From Myxococcus xanthus (lineage in GTDB: Bacteria > Myxococcota > Myxococcia > Myxococcales > Myxococcaceae): a stretch of 64,000 bases of DNA. Below, piece after piece: positions 49,574-57,156 of this stretch. Position numbers and translations under genes: made by a program. Under the pieces are notes generated by a model. The model saw nothing but the letters and a program-made list of their open reading frames with translations. It was not told the DNA's origin and made no database searches. The DNA lies in the NCBI RefSeq assembly GCF_006402735.1, contig NZ_CP017174.1, positions 1,491,001-1,555,000 on the forward strand, written 5' to 3'. Position 1 is the stretch's first letter. Each line of letters opens with the position of its first letter.

Positions 49574-50688
49574 AGGTGTTCGTCGAGGCTCTGGGGATGG
49601 CCTCATGCCTGGGGCCGGTGATTCCCGCGTGCGCTGCGTTCCGGGCCAATCTGCTGCGCCCCTCGCCGTCTCCCGACGTGGACGTCGCCCACCCCGGTGA
49701 TGAGGCACCTCGGCCCGTGACAATCTGTGCGCTCCCGGTGGCGACGTTCGGTTTCTCGGGCGTCGGCCGACTGGTGGTGCTGGCGTGCGAGGTGCTCAAG
49801 GATGTGGGCACTCGCGTGGACCTGCGGGGCCTCGGGCCGGAGACCGGCGTCTATCTGGCGCTGCCGGACCCGTGGGAGCGAGGCCTGGACCTGGGCGAGC
49901 CGGATGCCACGGAGGCGCTGCGAGTGGAGGCGCTGGGTCGCCGTGTGTTGGAGGCGAGCCTGCGGAACATGGGCCTGGAATGGCCCGGGCCCAGGCGCTT
50001 CTTTGGCGGTGGGCACGTGGCCTTCGCGAGGGCGCTGCATGCGGCCCAGGCAGCGCTGCGGAACGGCGGGCTTCGCTCGTGCCTGGTGATGGGGGTGGAC
50101 TGCCTGGTCGAAGAGCCGACGCTCCATGCGCTGGCGGATGGACGACGGTTGAAGACGCCGGAGCAGCCTGTGGGCTTGACGCCCGGTGAAGCGGGCGCGG
50201 CCTTGTTGCTGACCACCGAGAGGCCAGCGCAACGTTCGATGGGCGAGCCCCAGGTGGTGTTGCACGCGGTGCGGCTCGGAGAAGAGCCGCACCCAAGGGG
50301 CTCTGACAGACCATCGGATGGACGGGCGCTGGCGGCATGTGCCGAGGCGGTGCTCGCAGCCGCGGGGGGCCTTCGTGCCCGGCCGCTCCTGGTGAGCGAC
50401 CACAACGGAGAAGAGGGAAGGGCGCGGGAGTGGGGGATGGTGTTGCTGCACCTGCGGGCGTTGGACGCCTCGCTGGGGGGGCTTCAGGCCTGGTATCCCT
50501 CCATTGGCTTTGGGGACGTGGGGGCCGCGATGGGCGCGGTCAGCGCTTGTGTCGCGGTCAGAGGACTGCAACGCGGCGATGCGCCTTTCTCCGTGAGCCT
50601 TGTCTTCGCCAGTGCGGACGATTCCGGCCGAGGCGCCGTCTTGATAGGAACCACTGCTGCGCATCCGTCCAGAGGAGCTCTGCCATGA
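49570..50688 (+). CDS. Ketosynthase-fold protein lacking the catalytic cysteine
   Basis: A 372-residue thiolase/beta-ketoacyl-synthase-fold protein. By eye, the segment that normally holds the nucleophile Cys (TACATG in FabF) is FFGGGHVAFARAL, with no Cys. The following helix AQAALRNGGLRSCLVMGVDC is typical. The second active-site His region reads GFGDVGAAMGAVSA, with Asp in place of His, while DHNGEEG may retain the first His. Thus the fold is likely kept but condensation activity lost. It overlaps both the TIGR02270 gene upstream and the toxin gene downstream by four bases, so it is fully coupled to the island. Confidence 0.8.
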   Translation: MKVFVEALGMASCLGPVIPACAAFRANLLRPSPSPDVDVAHPGDEAPRPVTICALPVATFGFSGVGRLVVLACEVLKDVGTRVDLRGLGPETGVYLALPDPWERGLDLGEPDATEALRVEALGRRVLEASLRNMGLEWPGPRRFFGGGHVAFARALHAAQAALRNGGLRSCLVMGVDCLVEEPTLHALADGRRLKTPEQPVGLTPGEAGAALLLTTERPAQRSMGEPQVVLHAVRLGEEPHPRGSDRPSDGRALAACAEAVLAAAGGLRARPLLVSDHNGEEGRAREWGMVLLHLRALDASLGGLQAWYPSIGFGDVGAAMGAVSACVAVRGLQRGDAPFSVSLVFASADDSGRGAVLIGTTAAHPSRGALP

Positions 50689-51551
50689 CAACCGGTGACA
50701 CCCGGCACAATCCCAATACGGAAATGGCCCGCAGGCTCAATGGCATCTTCAAGCGCAGCCTGGATCGGAAGGACGCCGCCCGGGCCGCGGCCAAGGAGGA
50801 GGCGAAGAAGAGCAAGCCGAAGAAGAAGGCGGAGCCCGCTCCTGACGGACATCTGGACCCCAACGCGCCGCTGAATGGGGTGCTGGCCAAGGGTGATAAC
50901 TATGCCCGCCGAGGTTACACCTACCTCAAGGCCCAGGACGGCCGGGGGGTGTACCGCAACTTTGACCATGCGCACCTGCGCGAAGTCCGGGACATGGTGA
51001 AGGAGCGGGCGGAGTTTCCAGGGGGGCCGAAGGAGAACTTCAACCCTACGTACACCCAGCAGTATCCGTACGCCTGGGAAGCTCACCACATGCTGCCGGG
51101 CTCGGCCTTCTATTACATGATGAAGGACGGCAATCCGGCCTTCACGTACAAGCAGCTTCGGTTGTTGCTACTGTCCGAGTACAACATCAACCACGGGCAC
51201 AACATCATCAATCTCCCCGCCGAGGACTGGGCTGTTCCGGTCCATGCTCTCATCTGCCATCCGAGCGACCACGAGTCCTACACGATGCGGGTCATGGATG
51301 AGATGCGGAAGGTGTCCAAGCGTCTCCAGGAAGTGATTGATTCAGGAGAGCCTCACGGCGATCTGCCTGAGTCTGCCTTTGCCGCTCTGAAGAAACTCGA
51401 AGAGCAGTTTTGGAATTTCCTGGTCAGGCTGAGCCGGCAAATAGTGGCGGCCAAGGTCGCGGGTGTGCGGTATGTTGGCGCGGGCGCCGAGCATGTTCGA
51501 TACGCGAACAAGGATGGTTCGGCCCACTATGAGTGGGGAAGTCTCTGGTAG
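50685..51551 (+). CDS. AHH-motif nuclease toxin
   Basis: A 288-residue putative effector. An N-terminal region has a Lys/Ala-rich tract (KEEAKKSKPKKKAEP) then a middle segment; the C-terminal domain holds WEAHHMLPGSAFYY (AHH motif), followed by NHGHNIINLPAEDW and HPSDHESYTMRV, the conserved His set of the AHH superfamily of HNH/endonuclease VII-type nuclease toxins. It has no signal peptide, so it needs a contact-dependent secretion system. ATG 50685 overlaps the previous stop by four bases. Immunity genes follow at once, supporting a toxin role. Confidence 0.9.
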   Translation: MTTGDTRHNPNTEMARRLNGIFKRSLDRKDAARAAAKEEAKKSKPKKKAEPAPDGHLDPNAPLNGVLAKGDNYARRGYTYLKAQDGRGVYRNFDHAHLREVRDMVKERAEFPGGPKENFNPTYTQQYPYAWEAHHMLPGSAFYYMMKDGNPAFTYKQLRLLLLSEYNINHGHNIINLPAEDWAVPVHALICHPSDHESYTMRVMDEMRKVSKRLQEVIDSGEPHGDLPESAFAALKKLEEQFWNFLVRLSRQIVAAKVAGVRYVGAGAEHVRYANKDGSAHYEWGSLW

Positions 51552-51563
51552 AAAGGTGAACGT

Positions 51564-52148
51564 GTGAGTTATTGGGTTCTCAAGGCCGAGTCGGCGGATG
51601 GTGCAATCATCGATGCACTGCCCGAGGGTAGCCCTACCAACTGGAAGTTCAGTCGGGGTGAGCCGCTCGCGCGACAGTTCCCAGCCGGGGGGAAGGTGTC
51701 GTTTTCGGACCACTTCCCGGATCGACGCAAGCTCTACGACTTCGTGCGAAACACCGTGGGTGTTTTACTGGTGTCATCACGTGTGAAACAGGTGCTGGAA
51801 GACTTGCAGGTCGATAATGCGGAGTTCCTTCCGGTTACCATGTGTGATCATCAGTGGAGTCCAGTCGCCGAGGGGTACGGAATCCTCAATGTGCTGGGCT
51901 CTCAGGACGTCATTGACTTGGAAAAGTCAGATTGTGACATTGACCCAATAACGAAGAAGGAAGTGACTCGCGTCGGCAACCTTGTTTTGACTCAAGGGAA
52001 GATCGAACCGAAAGCCGACATCTTCCGCGCCCGCAACATGATGGAACTTATTCTTGTCTCGGAGCGGGTCAAGATTGCCTTTGAACAGGCTGGCTTGACG
52101 GGCTTCAAGCTCCATGTCGCCGAAGGCTTCGACGACATGTTCGCCTAA
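51564..52148 (+). CDS. Imm11-family immunity protein, copy 1
   Basis: A 194-residue DUF1629/Imm11-like protein (SYWVLKAESADGAIIDALPEG; LVSSRVKQVLEDLQVDNAEFLPV; KADIFRARNMMELILVSERV). It starts at GTG 51564 with AAAGGTG upstream, 12 bases after the AHH toxin stop. Its first 120 residues are almost the same as the next gene (3 changes), then the 121-150 stretch differs strongly (DCDIDPITKKEVTRVGNLVLTQG). Imm11 proteins are antitoxins in polymorphic-toxin loci; by position this one should neutralise the AHH toxin. Confidence 0.9.
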   Translation: MSYWVLKAESADGAIIDALPEGSPTNWKFSRGEPLARQFPAGGKVSFSDHFPDRRKLYDFVRNTVGVLLVSSRVKQVLEDLQVDNAEFLPVTMCDHQWSPVAEGYGILNVLGSQDVIDLEKSDCDIDPITKKEVTRVGNLVLTQGKIEPKADIFRARNMMELILVSERVKIAFEQAGLTGFKLHVAEGFDDMFA

Positions 52149-52160
52149 GTGTTCTCTGTG

Positions 52161-52745
52161 ATGGATTATTGGGTTCTCAAGGCCGAGTCGGCGGATGGTG
52201 CAATCATCGATGCACTGCCCGAGGGTAGCCCTACCAACTGGAAGTTCAGTCGGGGGGAGCCGCTCGCGCGACAGTTCCCAGCCGGAGGGAAGGTGTCGTT
52301 TTCGGACCACTTCCCGGACCGACGTCAGCTCTACGACTTCGTGCGAAACACCGTGGGTGTCTTGCTGGTGTCATCACGTGTGAAGCAGGTGCTGGAAAAC
52401 TTGCAGGTCGATAATGCGGAGTTCCTTCCGGTTACCATGTGTGATCATCAGTGGAGTCCAGTCGCCGAGGGGTACGGAATCCTCAATGTGCTGGGCTCTC
52501 AGGATGTCATTGACTTGGAGAGGTCAAAGTACCGGTTGGACCGCATCACCAAGAAAGAGATTGCCCGTTTGAACAGGATGGCAGTGGCTTCGGAAAAGGT
52601 CGACCCGAAAGCCGATATCTTCCGCGCCCGGAACATGATGGAGCTCATCCTGATTTCGGACCGGACCAAGCAGGCCTTCGAGCAGGCGGGGCTGACGGGC
52701 TTCAGGGCCCATCCCGCCGAAGGCTTCGACGACATGTTCGCCTGA
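52161..52745 (+). CDS. Imm11-family immunity protein, copy 2
   Basis: A 194-residue paralogue of copy 1 (DYWVLKAESADGAIIDALPEG). N-terminal 120 residues differ at three positions only; the middle region reads RSKYRLDRITKKEIARLNRMAVAS, quite unlike copy 1, and the tail is similar again (RAHPAEGFDDMFA). Start ATG 52161 is aligned with copy 1; GTG 52149 or 52158 would add 1-4 residues. Two variants suggest immunity to two toxin alleles, or an orphan antitoxin kept from rival strains. Confidence 0.88.
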   Translation: MDYWVLKAESADGAIIDALPEGSPTNWKFSRGEPLARQFPAGGKVSFSDHFPDRRQLYDFVRNTVGVLLVSSRVKQVLENLQVDNAEFLPVTMCDHQWSPVAEGYGILNVLGSQDVIDLERSKYRLDRITKKEIARLNRMAVASEKVDPKADIFRARNMMELILISDRTKQAFEQAGLTGFRAHPAEGFDDMFA

Positions 52746-52761
52746 ACCTGGAGGAGGCTGC

Positions 52762-53544
52762 GTGGCAAAGCTTGCGGCTCTGCGGGAGGACTCCGGGCGG
52801 GCCATTCTCCAGTTGATGCGTCAGGTCGAGCCCACAACGAGCCGGGACGTCCTCGTGCGGACCGTGGATGAGCTCTGTGTCCACTTCCACGTCGTGGCCG
52901 TGGCCACCCTGCTCGTGGATGGCGACCCGCAGGGCTTCTTCCTGAACCTGTGCCGCGCCGCCGAGAACTGGAGGCGATTGCTCACGCATTGCCGCCTCAA
53001 GCAGTGGGCGCTCCCTGCTTCGCGACACATGGATCCTCTGTTCGGTGCCATCGCGGCGGGACACTGGAGTCTGGCGCGACAGGTCGCGGAGCTCTCCGAG
53101 ACGCGGTGGCTTCCGGACGAGGAGTACCGCTCCGAGCATGCACGCGCCCAGCTCTTCCAGGCGATGGTCTCGCCCGGTACCAGGGACGTCGTCATCCCGA
53201 GGGTGGAGGCGATGGAGGGACTGGGGCTCGAGACAGAGACGGACCGAGCCGCCTGTGCCCGAGCCCTGCTCGATGGTGACGCAGAGGCCTTTTCCGAGGC
53301 GTTCAAGCACGCGGTGCTCGTGCATGGAGAGGACATCGAGAAGCGCGCGAAGCTCTTCACGACCCCCGTGACGCGCTTCGCGCCGAAGCGAGCCATTTGG
53401 CTGGAGGGGCTCGCCCTGCTCAGGCTCTCCGAGCGCGCGGACATCGCGCGCTACGACGAGCACTTCCGGTACTGCCCTCCGCTGGCCCGCACGCCCATGA
53501 CGTCTCAGTACGCCGGGGACTGGGTCGTTTCGCTCGGTCCTTGA
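52762..53544 (+). CDS. Probable Imm49-like immunity protein
   Basis: A 260-residue helical protein. SRDVLVRTVDELCVHFHVVAVATLLVDGDPQGFFLNL, AIAAGHWSLARQVAELSETRWLPDEEY and the ending LARTPMTSQYAGDWV resemble what I recall of myxobacterial Imm49-family proteins, but I cannot confirm by search. It starts at GTG 52762, preceded by GGAGG. By its place after the Imm11 pair it is likely a further immunity gene in the toxin locus. Its function in detail is open. Confidence 0.6.
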   Translation: MAKLAALREDSGRAILQLMRQVEPTTSRDVLVRTVDELCVHFHVVAVATLLVDGDPQGFFLNLCRAAENWRRLLTHCRLKQWALPASRHMDPLFGAIAAGHWSLARQVAELSETRWLPDEEYRSEHARAQLFQAMVSPGTRDVVIPRVEAMEGLGLETETDRAACARALLDGDAEAFSEAFKHAVLVHGEDIEKRAKLFTTPVTRFAPKRAIWLEGLALLRLSERADIARYDEHFRYCPPLARTPMTSQYAGDWVVSLGP

Positions 53545-53589
53545 GCGCCGCGGTGCGTCCCCGCCCGCGGCGCCACCCGAGTGGAGCGG

Positions 53590-54375
53590 CTACAGCTCCC
53601 GCGACTGCTCCACCTTGCGCTGCTGGTCGCGGACGGCCAGCTCCTTGGACAGGTAGGGCTTCAGCCTGAGGCTCGTGTACGTGAGCGTCAGGCTGCGCGC
53701 CCCGGGCTCCTGGCTTCCGCTGAGCAGCAGCCCCGTCTCCTTGTCATCCCACGTCCCCTGCAACAGGTATTCGTGGGCCGCGAGCGCTGCATTCGTTCTC
53801 GCGTTGGCCTCCATCTGCCGGCCGAAGTTGTCCACGGCGGGGCCACCAGGCTGCTCGCCCGAGCGCCACGCGTGGTAGTTCGCGGAGGCCTCGGAGAGGT
53901 TGTTGGCCATCTGCGCCAACGCCAGGCGGCCCTCCGCGTCGCGCGCCGAGTCCTCCAGGGACGCGGGCTTGCCGTACTTCATGGTGAGCAGCTCCGCCAC
54001 CGAGTTGAAGTTGTCGCGGACGGCGCCCGGCGCGTGGAAGTGGAGGGTGACTTCGGCCAGCTGCCCCTGGGCGAACACGTAGTAGGCGTCCGCGCGGCGG
54101 CCCGCCACGACGTCGGCGACGTGCACGTCCCCCCATTCATTGATGACCCGGGCGTGGAAGGGGAGCGCGGACATGGCCTCGTCCTTCGTCATCCCCCAGC
54201 GCGTGTCTTGGAAGCCTGAGCTGCTGCGGTACTGCTCCCGGGCGACCTGCTCGCGCTCGACGTCCGCCAGCCGGATGGCGTCGCGGCGTTCGAGCAGTGC
54301 CTGGTGCTTCGCGGACGTGCCGCAGGCGGTGGTGGCGAGACACAGCGGCAGCAACAGGGCGGAACTCCATCGCAT
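53590..54375 (-). CDS. Lipoprotein of unknown function
   Basis: A 261-residue lipoprotein (SALLLPLCLATTAC). The mature part starts with a charged helix (LERRDAIRLADVEREQVAREQY), then FQDTRWGMTKDEAMSALPFHA, a pattern that resembles the small periplasmic domain found in several proteobacterial lipoproteins, and ends with beta strands (SLTLTYTSLRLKPYL). No specific role can be given. AGAGGAG precedes the start. It converges on the last island gene (45-base gap) and may follow aat in an operon. Confidence 0.78.
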   Translation of the reverse strand: MRWSSALLLPLCLATTACGTSAKHQALLERRDAIRLADVEREQVAREQYRSSSGFQDTRWGMTKDEAMSALPFHARVINEWGDVHVADVVAGRRADAYYVFAQGQLAEVTLHFHAPGAVRDNFNSVAELLTMKYGKPASLEDSARDAEGRLALAQMANNLSEASANYHAWRSGEQPGGPAVDNFGRQMEANARTNAALAAHEYLLQGTWDDKETGLLLSGSQEPGARSLTLTYTSLRLKPYLSKELAVRDQQRKVEQSREL

Positions 54376-54466
54376 GGGCGGCTCCTCTGGCGGTGGCGTG
54401 GGACCGTGACGGCCCGCCGCTTCCGATATTCAAAGGGGCCCGCGCCATTTCGAAAGCGCCGGGCGC

Positions 54467-55171
54467 TCAGGGGCCGGCCGCCGAGCCTTCCGTCCACGTC
54501 CCGCGCCGGGTGGGCTCCTTCAGCGCCCGGGCGAGCGCCGAGAGGAAGCGCCTACGGGGCCAGTTCTCCGCGCCGAAGCGGGCCAGGTGTTCAGTCTCCA
54601 CCTGGCAGTCGATGAGCTGGAAGCCCCAGCCCTGGAAGCGCTCCGCCGCGGTGACGAAGGCCACCTTCGAGGCGTCCGGGGCCAGCGCGAACATGCTCTC
54701 TCCAAAGAAGGCCGCGCCCAGGGACACCCCGTACAGGCCGCCCTTCAGCTCGCCCTCCGCCCACGCCTCCACCGAGTGCGCGAAGCCCGCCTCGTGGAGC
54801 GTGACGTAGGCCTCCATCATCTCCTCGGTAATCCAGGTGCCCGTCTGTCCGGGCCGAGGCACCCGGCTGCATTCGGTGATGACGCGCCGGAAGGCGGTGT
54901 CGTAGCGCACCTCGTAGACGCCGCGCGCCATCGTCTTGCGCAGCGAGCGGCCCACGTGGAGCTTGTCCGGCGACAGCACGAAGCGCGGGTCCGGCGAGTG
55001 CCAGAGGATGGGGTCTCCCTCGCTGTACCAGGGGAAGATGCCGCGGGCGTAGGCGGCCAGCAGTCGCTCCGGACGCAAGTCACCGCCGACGGCGACGACG
55101 CCGCTCTTGTCGGCGCGCTCTGGGGGCGGGAAGAGCTCCGGGTGCTCGTCACTCAACAGGTAGATGGGCAC
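54467..55171 (-). CDS. aat: Leucyl/phenylalanyl-tRNA-protein transferase
   Basis: N-end-rule enzyme attaching Leu/Phe to N-terminal Arg/Lys; 234 residues. The Aat family pattern is clear: VVAVGGDLRPERLLAAYARGIFPWYSEGDPILWHSPDPR, TGTWITEEMMEAYVTLHEAGFAHSVEAW, LKGGLYGVSLGAAFFGESMF, and LIDCQVETEHLARFGA. It starts at GTG 55171, 11 bases after the upstream LEA-2 gene, so the pair is an operon. A longer run in the same frame upstream is an artefact in the LEA-2 gene. Confidence 0.95.
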   Translation of the reverse strand: MPIYLLSDEHPELFPPPERADKSGVVAVGGDLRPERLLAAYARGIFPWYSEGDPILWHSPDPRFVLSPDKLHVGRSLRKTMARGVYEVRYDTAFRRVITECSRVPRPGQTGTWITEEMMEAYVTLHEAGFAHSVEAWAEGELKGGLYGVSLGAAFFGESMFALAPDASKVAFVTAAERFQGWGFQLIDCQVETEHLARFGAENWPRRRFLSALARALKEPTRRGTWTEGSAAGP

Positions 55172-55182
55172 GGCATGCCACT

Positions 55183-56013
55183 CTACCGGGAGACGTTCAG
55201 CTTCACCTCGCCCGTGAGCGAATAGGGCACGCGCAGCAGCGGGCCCGTCACCTCCCCCGTCACCCCGTAGGGCAGCAGCCCCTTGGAGATGAGCGCCTTC
55301 ACCTCCGGGCCCCAGGTGTCCTTCGTCACCGTCAGCTCCACCGGGTATACGCCCGTGGCGGACGCGTCCACGGTGTCCGCCTGCGCCAGCGTGCCGCTGT
55401 CCAGCGTCTTGCCGGCCACCGACGCCGTCCACGTCAGGCCCTCCAGCCGCAGCGGGAAGGGGTTGGGGTTGCGCACGCCCAGGCGGAGGTTGAGCTGGAC
55501 CTCCTCGGCCGAATAGCGCGCCCCGTCCAACTCCTCCACCACCACCGTGGGCAGCCGGGGCATCCGCGCCGTGCGGCTGGCGGCGAAGGGAATCGTCTGC
55601 TCCTGGCCTCCCGAGCGCACGACGAGGGTGCCGCGCAGGGCGAGCAGCAGCGTGCCTTCCTGGGCGCTCAGCCGCGCCAAGTCGTCCGCGTTCTTCACGT
55701 AGGGCGCGCGCTCCTCGAAGGAGAGGTCCATGGGCTCGCCGGGCGTCAGCGCCACGTCCAGCTTCGCGGTGCCCGTCTTCACCACCTGGCCGTCGGCGAC
55801 GAGCTCGTAGTCGGCGCGCTCCACCACCCCCTCCCCGGGGCTGGTCACCTGGGCCTCGAAGCGCAGGGTGGCGTCGGTGAGGCCCTGGGACGCGACGACG
55901 GTCCGCTGGGCGGTGAGGACGGCGGGACTGGAGGGCCGGGTGGGGGCGGAAGCACACCCCGCACAGAGGGAGAGCACCACGGCCAGTCGGAACATGGGCG
56001 ATGGCAAGCGCAT
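55183..56013 (-). CDS. LEA-2-type lipoprotein
   Basis: A 276-residue lipoprotein (MFRLAVVLSLCAGC core; the lipobox is LCAGC). The mature part has two beta-sandwich domains of the LEA14/WHy type (VTSPGEGVVERADYELVADGQ; LNLRLGVRNPNPFPLRLEGLTW). ATG 56013 is used; 55995 is another choice. It is upstream of aat and 11 bases away. A second LEA-2 lipoprotein is at 41794. Function unknown; related proteins respond to desiccation or act in the envelope. Confidence 0.84.
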   Translation of the reverse strand: MRLPSPMFRLAVVLSLCAGCASAPTRPSSPAVLTAQRTVVASQGLTDATLRFEAQVTSPGEGVVERADYELVADGQVVKTGTAKLDVALTPGEPMDLSFEERAPYVKNADDLARLSAQEGTLLLALRGTLVVRSGGQEQTIPFAASRTARMPRLPTVVVEELDGARYSAEEVQLNLRLGVRNPNPFPLRLEGLTWTASVAGKTLDSGTLAQADTVDASATGVYPVELTVTKDTWGPEVKALISKGLLPYGVTGEVTGPLLRVPYSLTGEVKLNVSR

Positions 56014-56081
56014 GACGCTAGACAATGTGGCCACCCCCAGGAGCCCTCTCAAGGGCTTTTCCGCTAGACTGTCCACCAGCC

Positions 56082-56720
56082 GTGGCCCGACGCCGCCCCA
56101 ACTTCAACAAGACGCTCCGCTCCCTCATCCGGGACATCGCGGCGAAGATGCCGGAGTTCGGGCATGTGAAGGCGGGCCGCATCCTCGTGGTGGCCGGTGA
56201 GGCCCGCCGTGCCTCCCGGGGCACCGTGAAGCCCCTGTGCTTCCGGGGTGGGAAGAGCACGGACCGCACCGGACGCCGCAAGCCCATCATCCGCATCCGG
56301 GGCAAGCGGATGCTGTACTGCGTCACCCTCCGGCCGCTCTTCTTCCGGGGGTCCACCGCGCAGGCCCGCGTGGAGACGGTGATTCACGAGCTCTTCCACC
56401 TGTCGCGCCGCTTCGACGGGACGCTGCACTCCGGCCGGCGCCATGCCGTGCTGGGGCGCAACTTCTCCCGCAAGCTCAAGCCGCTGGTGCGCCGCTACCT
56501 CAAGCTGTGCCCCCCGGAGTTGCTGGCCGCCATGGCCCACTCCGGCGAGGTGAGCATCCTCCAGTGGCTGGAGCGGCCCGGTCCCGCCTACCACCCCGGC
56601 AGTCCGCGCCGGGTGCGGAAGGTCTACACCGAGGACCAGCTCTACTCCGGTGTCGCGCGCATGGTGACGCCCAAGGTGCGTCTGTCTCGCGACACCTCCG
56701 CGCGCTCGAAAGTTCACTGA
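56082..56720 (+). CDS. Putative metallopeptidase-like protein with HEXXH
   Basis: A 212-residue basic protein with a complete zinc-peptidase motif VIHELFHLSRRFDGTLHSGRRH: HEXXH followed by a third His after 12 or 16 residues. The region before it has Arg/Lys-rich strands (GRILVVAGEARRASRGTVKPL; RKPIIRIRGKRMLYCVTL). The basic surface and lack of signal peptide suggest a cytoplasmic enzyme acting on or near nucleic acid, like SprT-type proteins, but the family is not certain. Starts at GTG 56082; ATG 56025 would overlap the divergent LEA-2 promoter region. Confidence 0.72.
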   Translation: MARRRPNFNKTLRSLIRDIAAKMPEFGHVKAGRILVVAGEARRASRGTVKPLCFRGGKSTDRTGRRKPIIRIRGKRMLYCVTLRPLFFRGSTAQARVETVIHELFHLSRRFDGTLHSGRRHAVLGRNFSRKLKPLVRRYLKLCPPELLAAMAHSGEVSILQWLERPGPAYHPGSPRRVRKVYTEDQLYSGVARMVTPKVRLSRDTSARSKVH

Positions 56721-56754
56721 GCGGCGCACTACCGCACACCCTGATTCGCACAGG

Positions 56755-56769
56755 GGCGGTTTTTCCGCC
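56755..56769 (+). terminator. Hairpin with T loop after the metallopeptidase gene
   Basis: GGCGG-TTTTT-CCGCC at 56755-56769, 35 bases after the stop and 14 bases before the Fur-box-like site. Could stop the upstream transcript; weak evidence. Confidence 0.35.
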
Positions 56770-56782
56770 AATCATTTGACTT

Positions 56783-56797
56783 TGAAAATCAGTATCA
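56783..56797 (+). promoter_or_regulatory. Fur-box-like site upstream of the haem operon
   Basis: TGAAAATCAGTATCA matches the 7-1-7 Fur consensus TGATAAT-N-ATTATCA at 12 of 14 positions. It lies in a short AT-rich patch 35 bases before the small zinc-ribbon ORF that opens the haem operon, the expected place for an iron-dependent repressor site. It fits the role of the genes that follow. Fur identity is inferred; no fur gene is in the window. Confidence 0.78.
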
Positions 56798-56831
56798 ATA
56801 TCGTCGCCGCCGTTTCGAGCCAGGAGCGGTG

Positions 56832-57026
56832 ATGCGCGACGGTTGCCACGGTGAAGGCGGGGCGGAGGAGCTGCGCTGCATGTGCGGCAGCCTGCTGGCG
56901 CGGTTGGTGCCGGAGGGCGTGGAGCTCAAGTGTCGCCGCTGCCACCGGACGCAGGTGGTGCCCCTGGAGCGAACGCCGCCGGGAGGCCGTGGTGGTGGTG
57001 CGCAGGTGAGCGGCTCAGGCCGCTGA
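56832..57026 (+). CDS. Small zinc-ribbon (Com-like) protein
   Basis: A 64-residue protein with four cysteines in the pattern CMCGSLL-(x)-KCRRCHR, matching a treble-clef/zinc ribbon as in phage Mu Com-type proteins. The Shine-Dalgarno AGGAG is 5 bases from ATG 56832. A Gly-rich tail ends the protein. It is the first gene after the Fur box and precedes the TonB receptor by 130 bases. It may be a regulator or RNA-binding protein for the haem operon, or sense metal itself; no function is proven. Confidence 0.72.
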   Translation: MRDGCHGEGGAEELRCMCGSLLARLVPEGVELKCRRCHRTQVVPLERTPPGGRGGGAQVSGSGR

Positions 57027-57040
57027 CGTGTGCGTCGTTC

Positions 57041-57131
57041 CCGGGCCACGCAGGCCCGGTGCAGTGAGGTCTTTTCCTGAGGCCCGAGGCCCTTGAGCCC
57101 AGCGCCCTACAGGGCCTTCCGCGAAAGGCCC
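57041..57131 (+). promoter_or_regulatory. Leader with two hairpins ahead of the haem receptor
   Basis: Between the zinc-ribbon stop and the receptor start are two 7-bp stems: CCGGGCC/GGCCCGG at 57041-57059 and GGGCCTT/AAGGCCC at 57112-57131, the second ending 25 bases before the receptor ATG. They could attenuate or tune expression between the first gene and the receptor. No riboswitch family is recognised. Confidence 0.45.
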
Positions 57132-57156
57132 CCGGCCTTGCGCCGGAGGACGCAGC

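Larger units (their letters stand above)
51564..52745 (+). repeat. Tandem duplication of Imm11 genes
   Basis: The genes at 51564-52148 and 52161-52745 have the same length (195 codons including stop) and are about 97% identical by eye over the first 350 bases, with a diverged patch near 51915-51990 of copy 1 and moderate similarity again to the end. The block pattern fits recent duplication plus local replacement or selection on the 121-150 region. Confidence 0.9.

Noticed and set aside
55172..55957. N-terminal extension of the aat frame
   Set aside because: It lies out of frame inside the LEA-2 lipoprotein gene and is unlike the Aat family.
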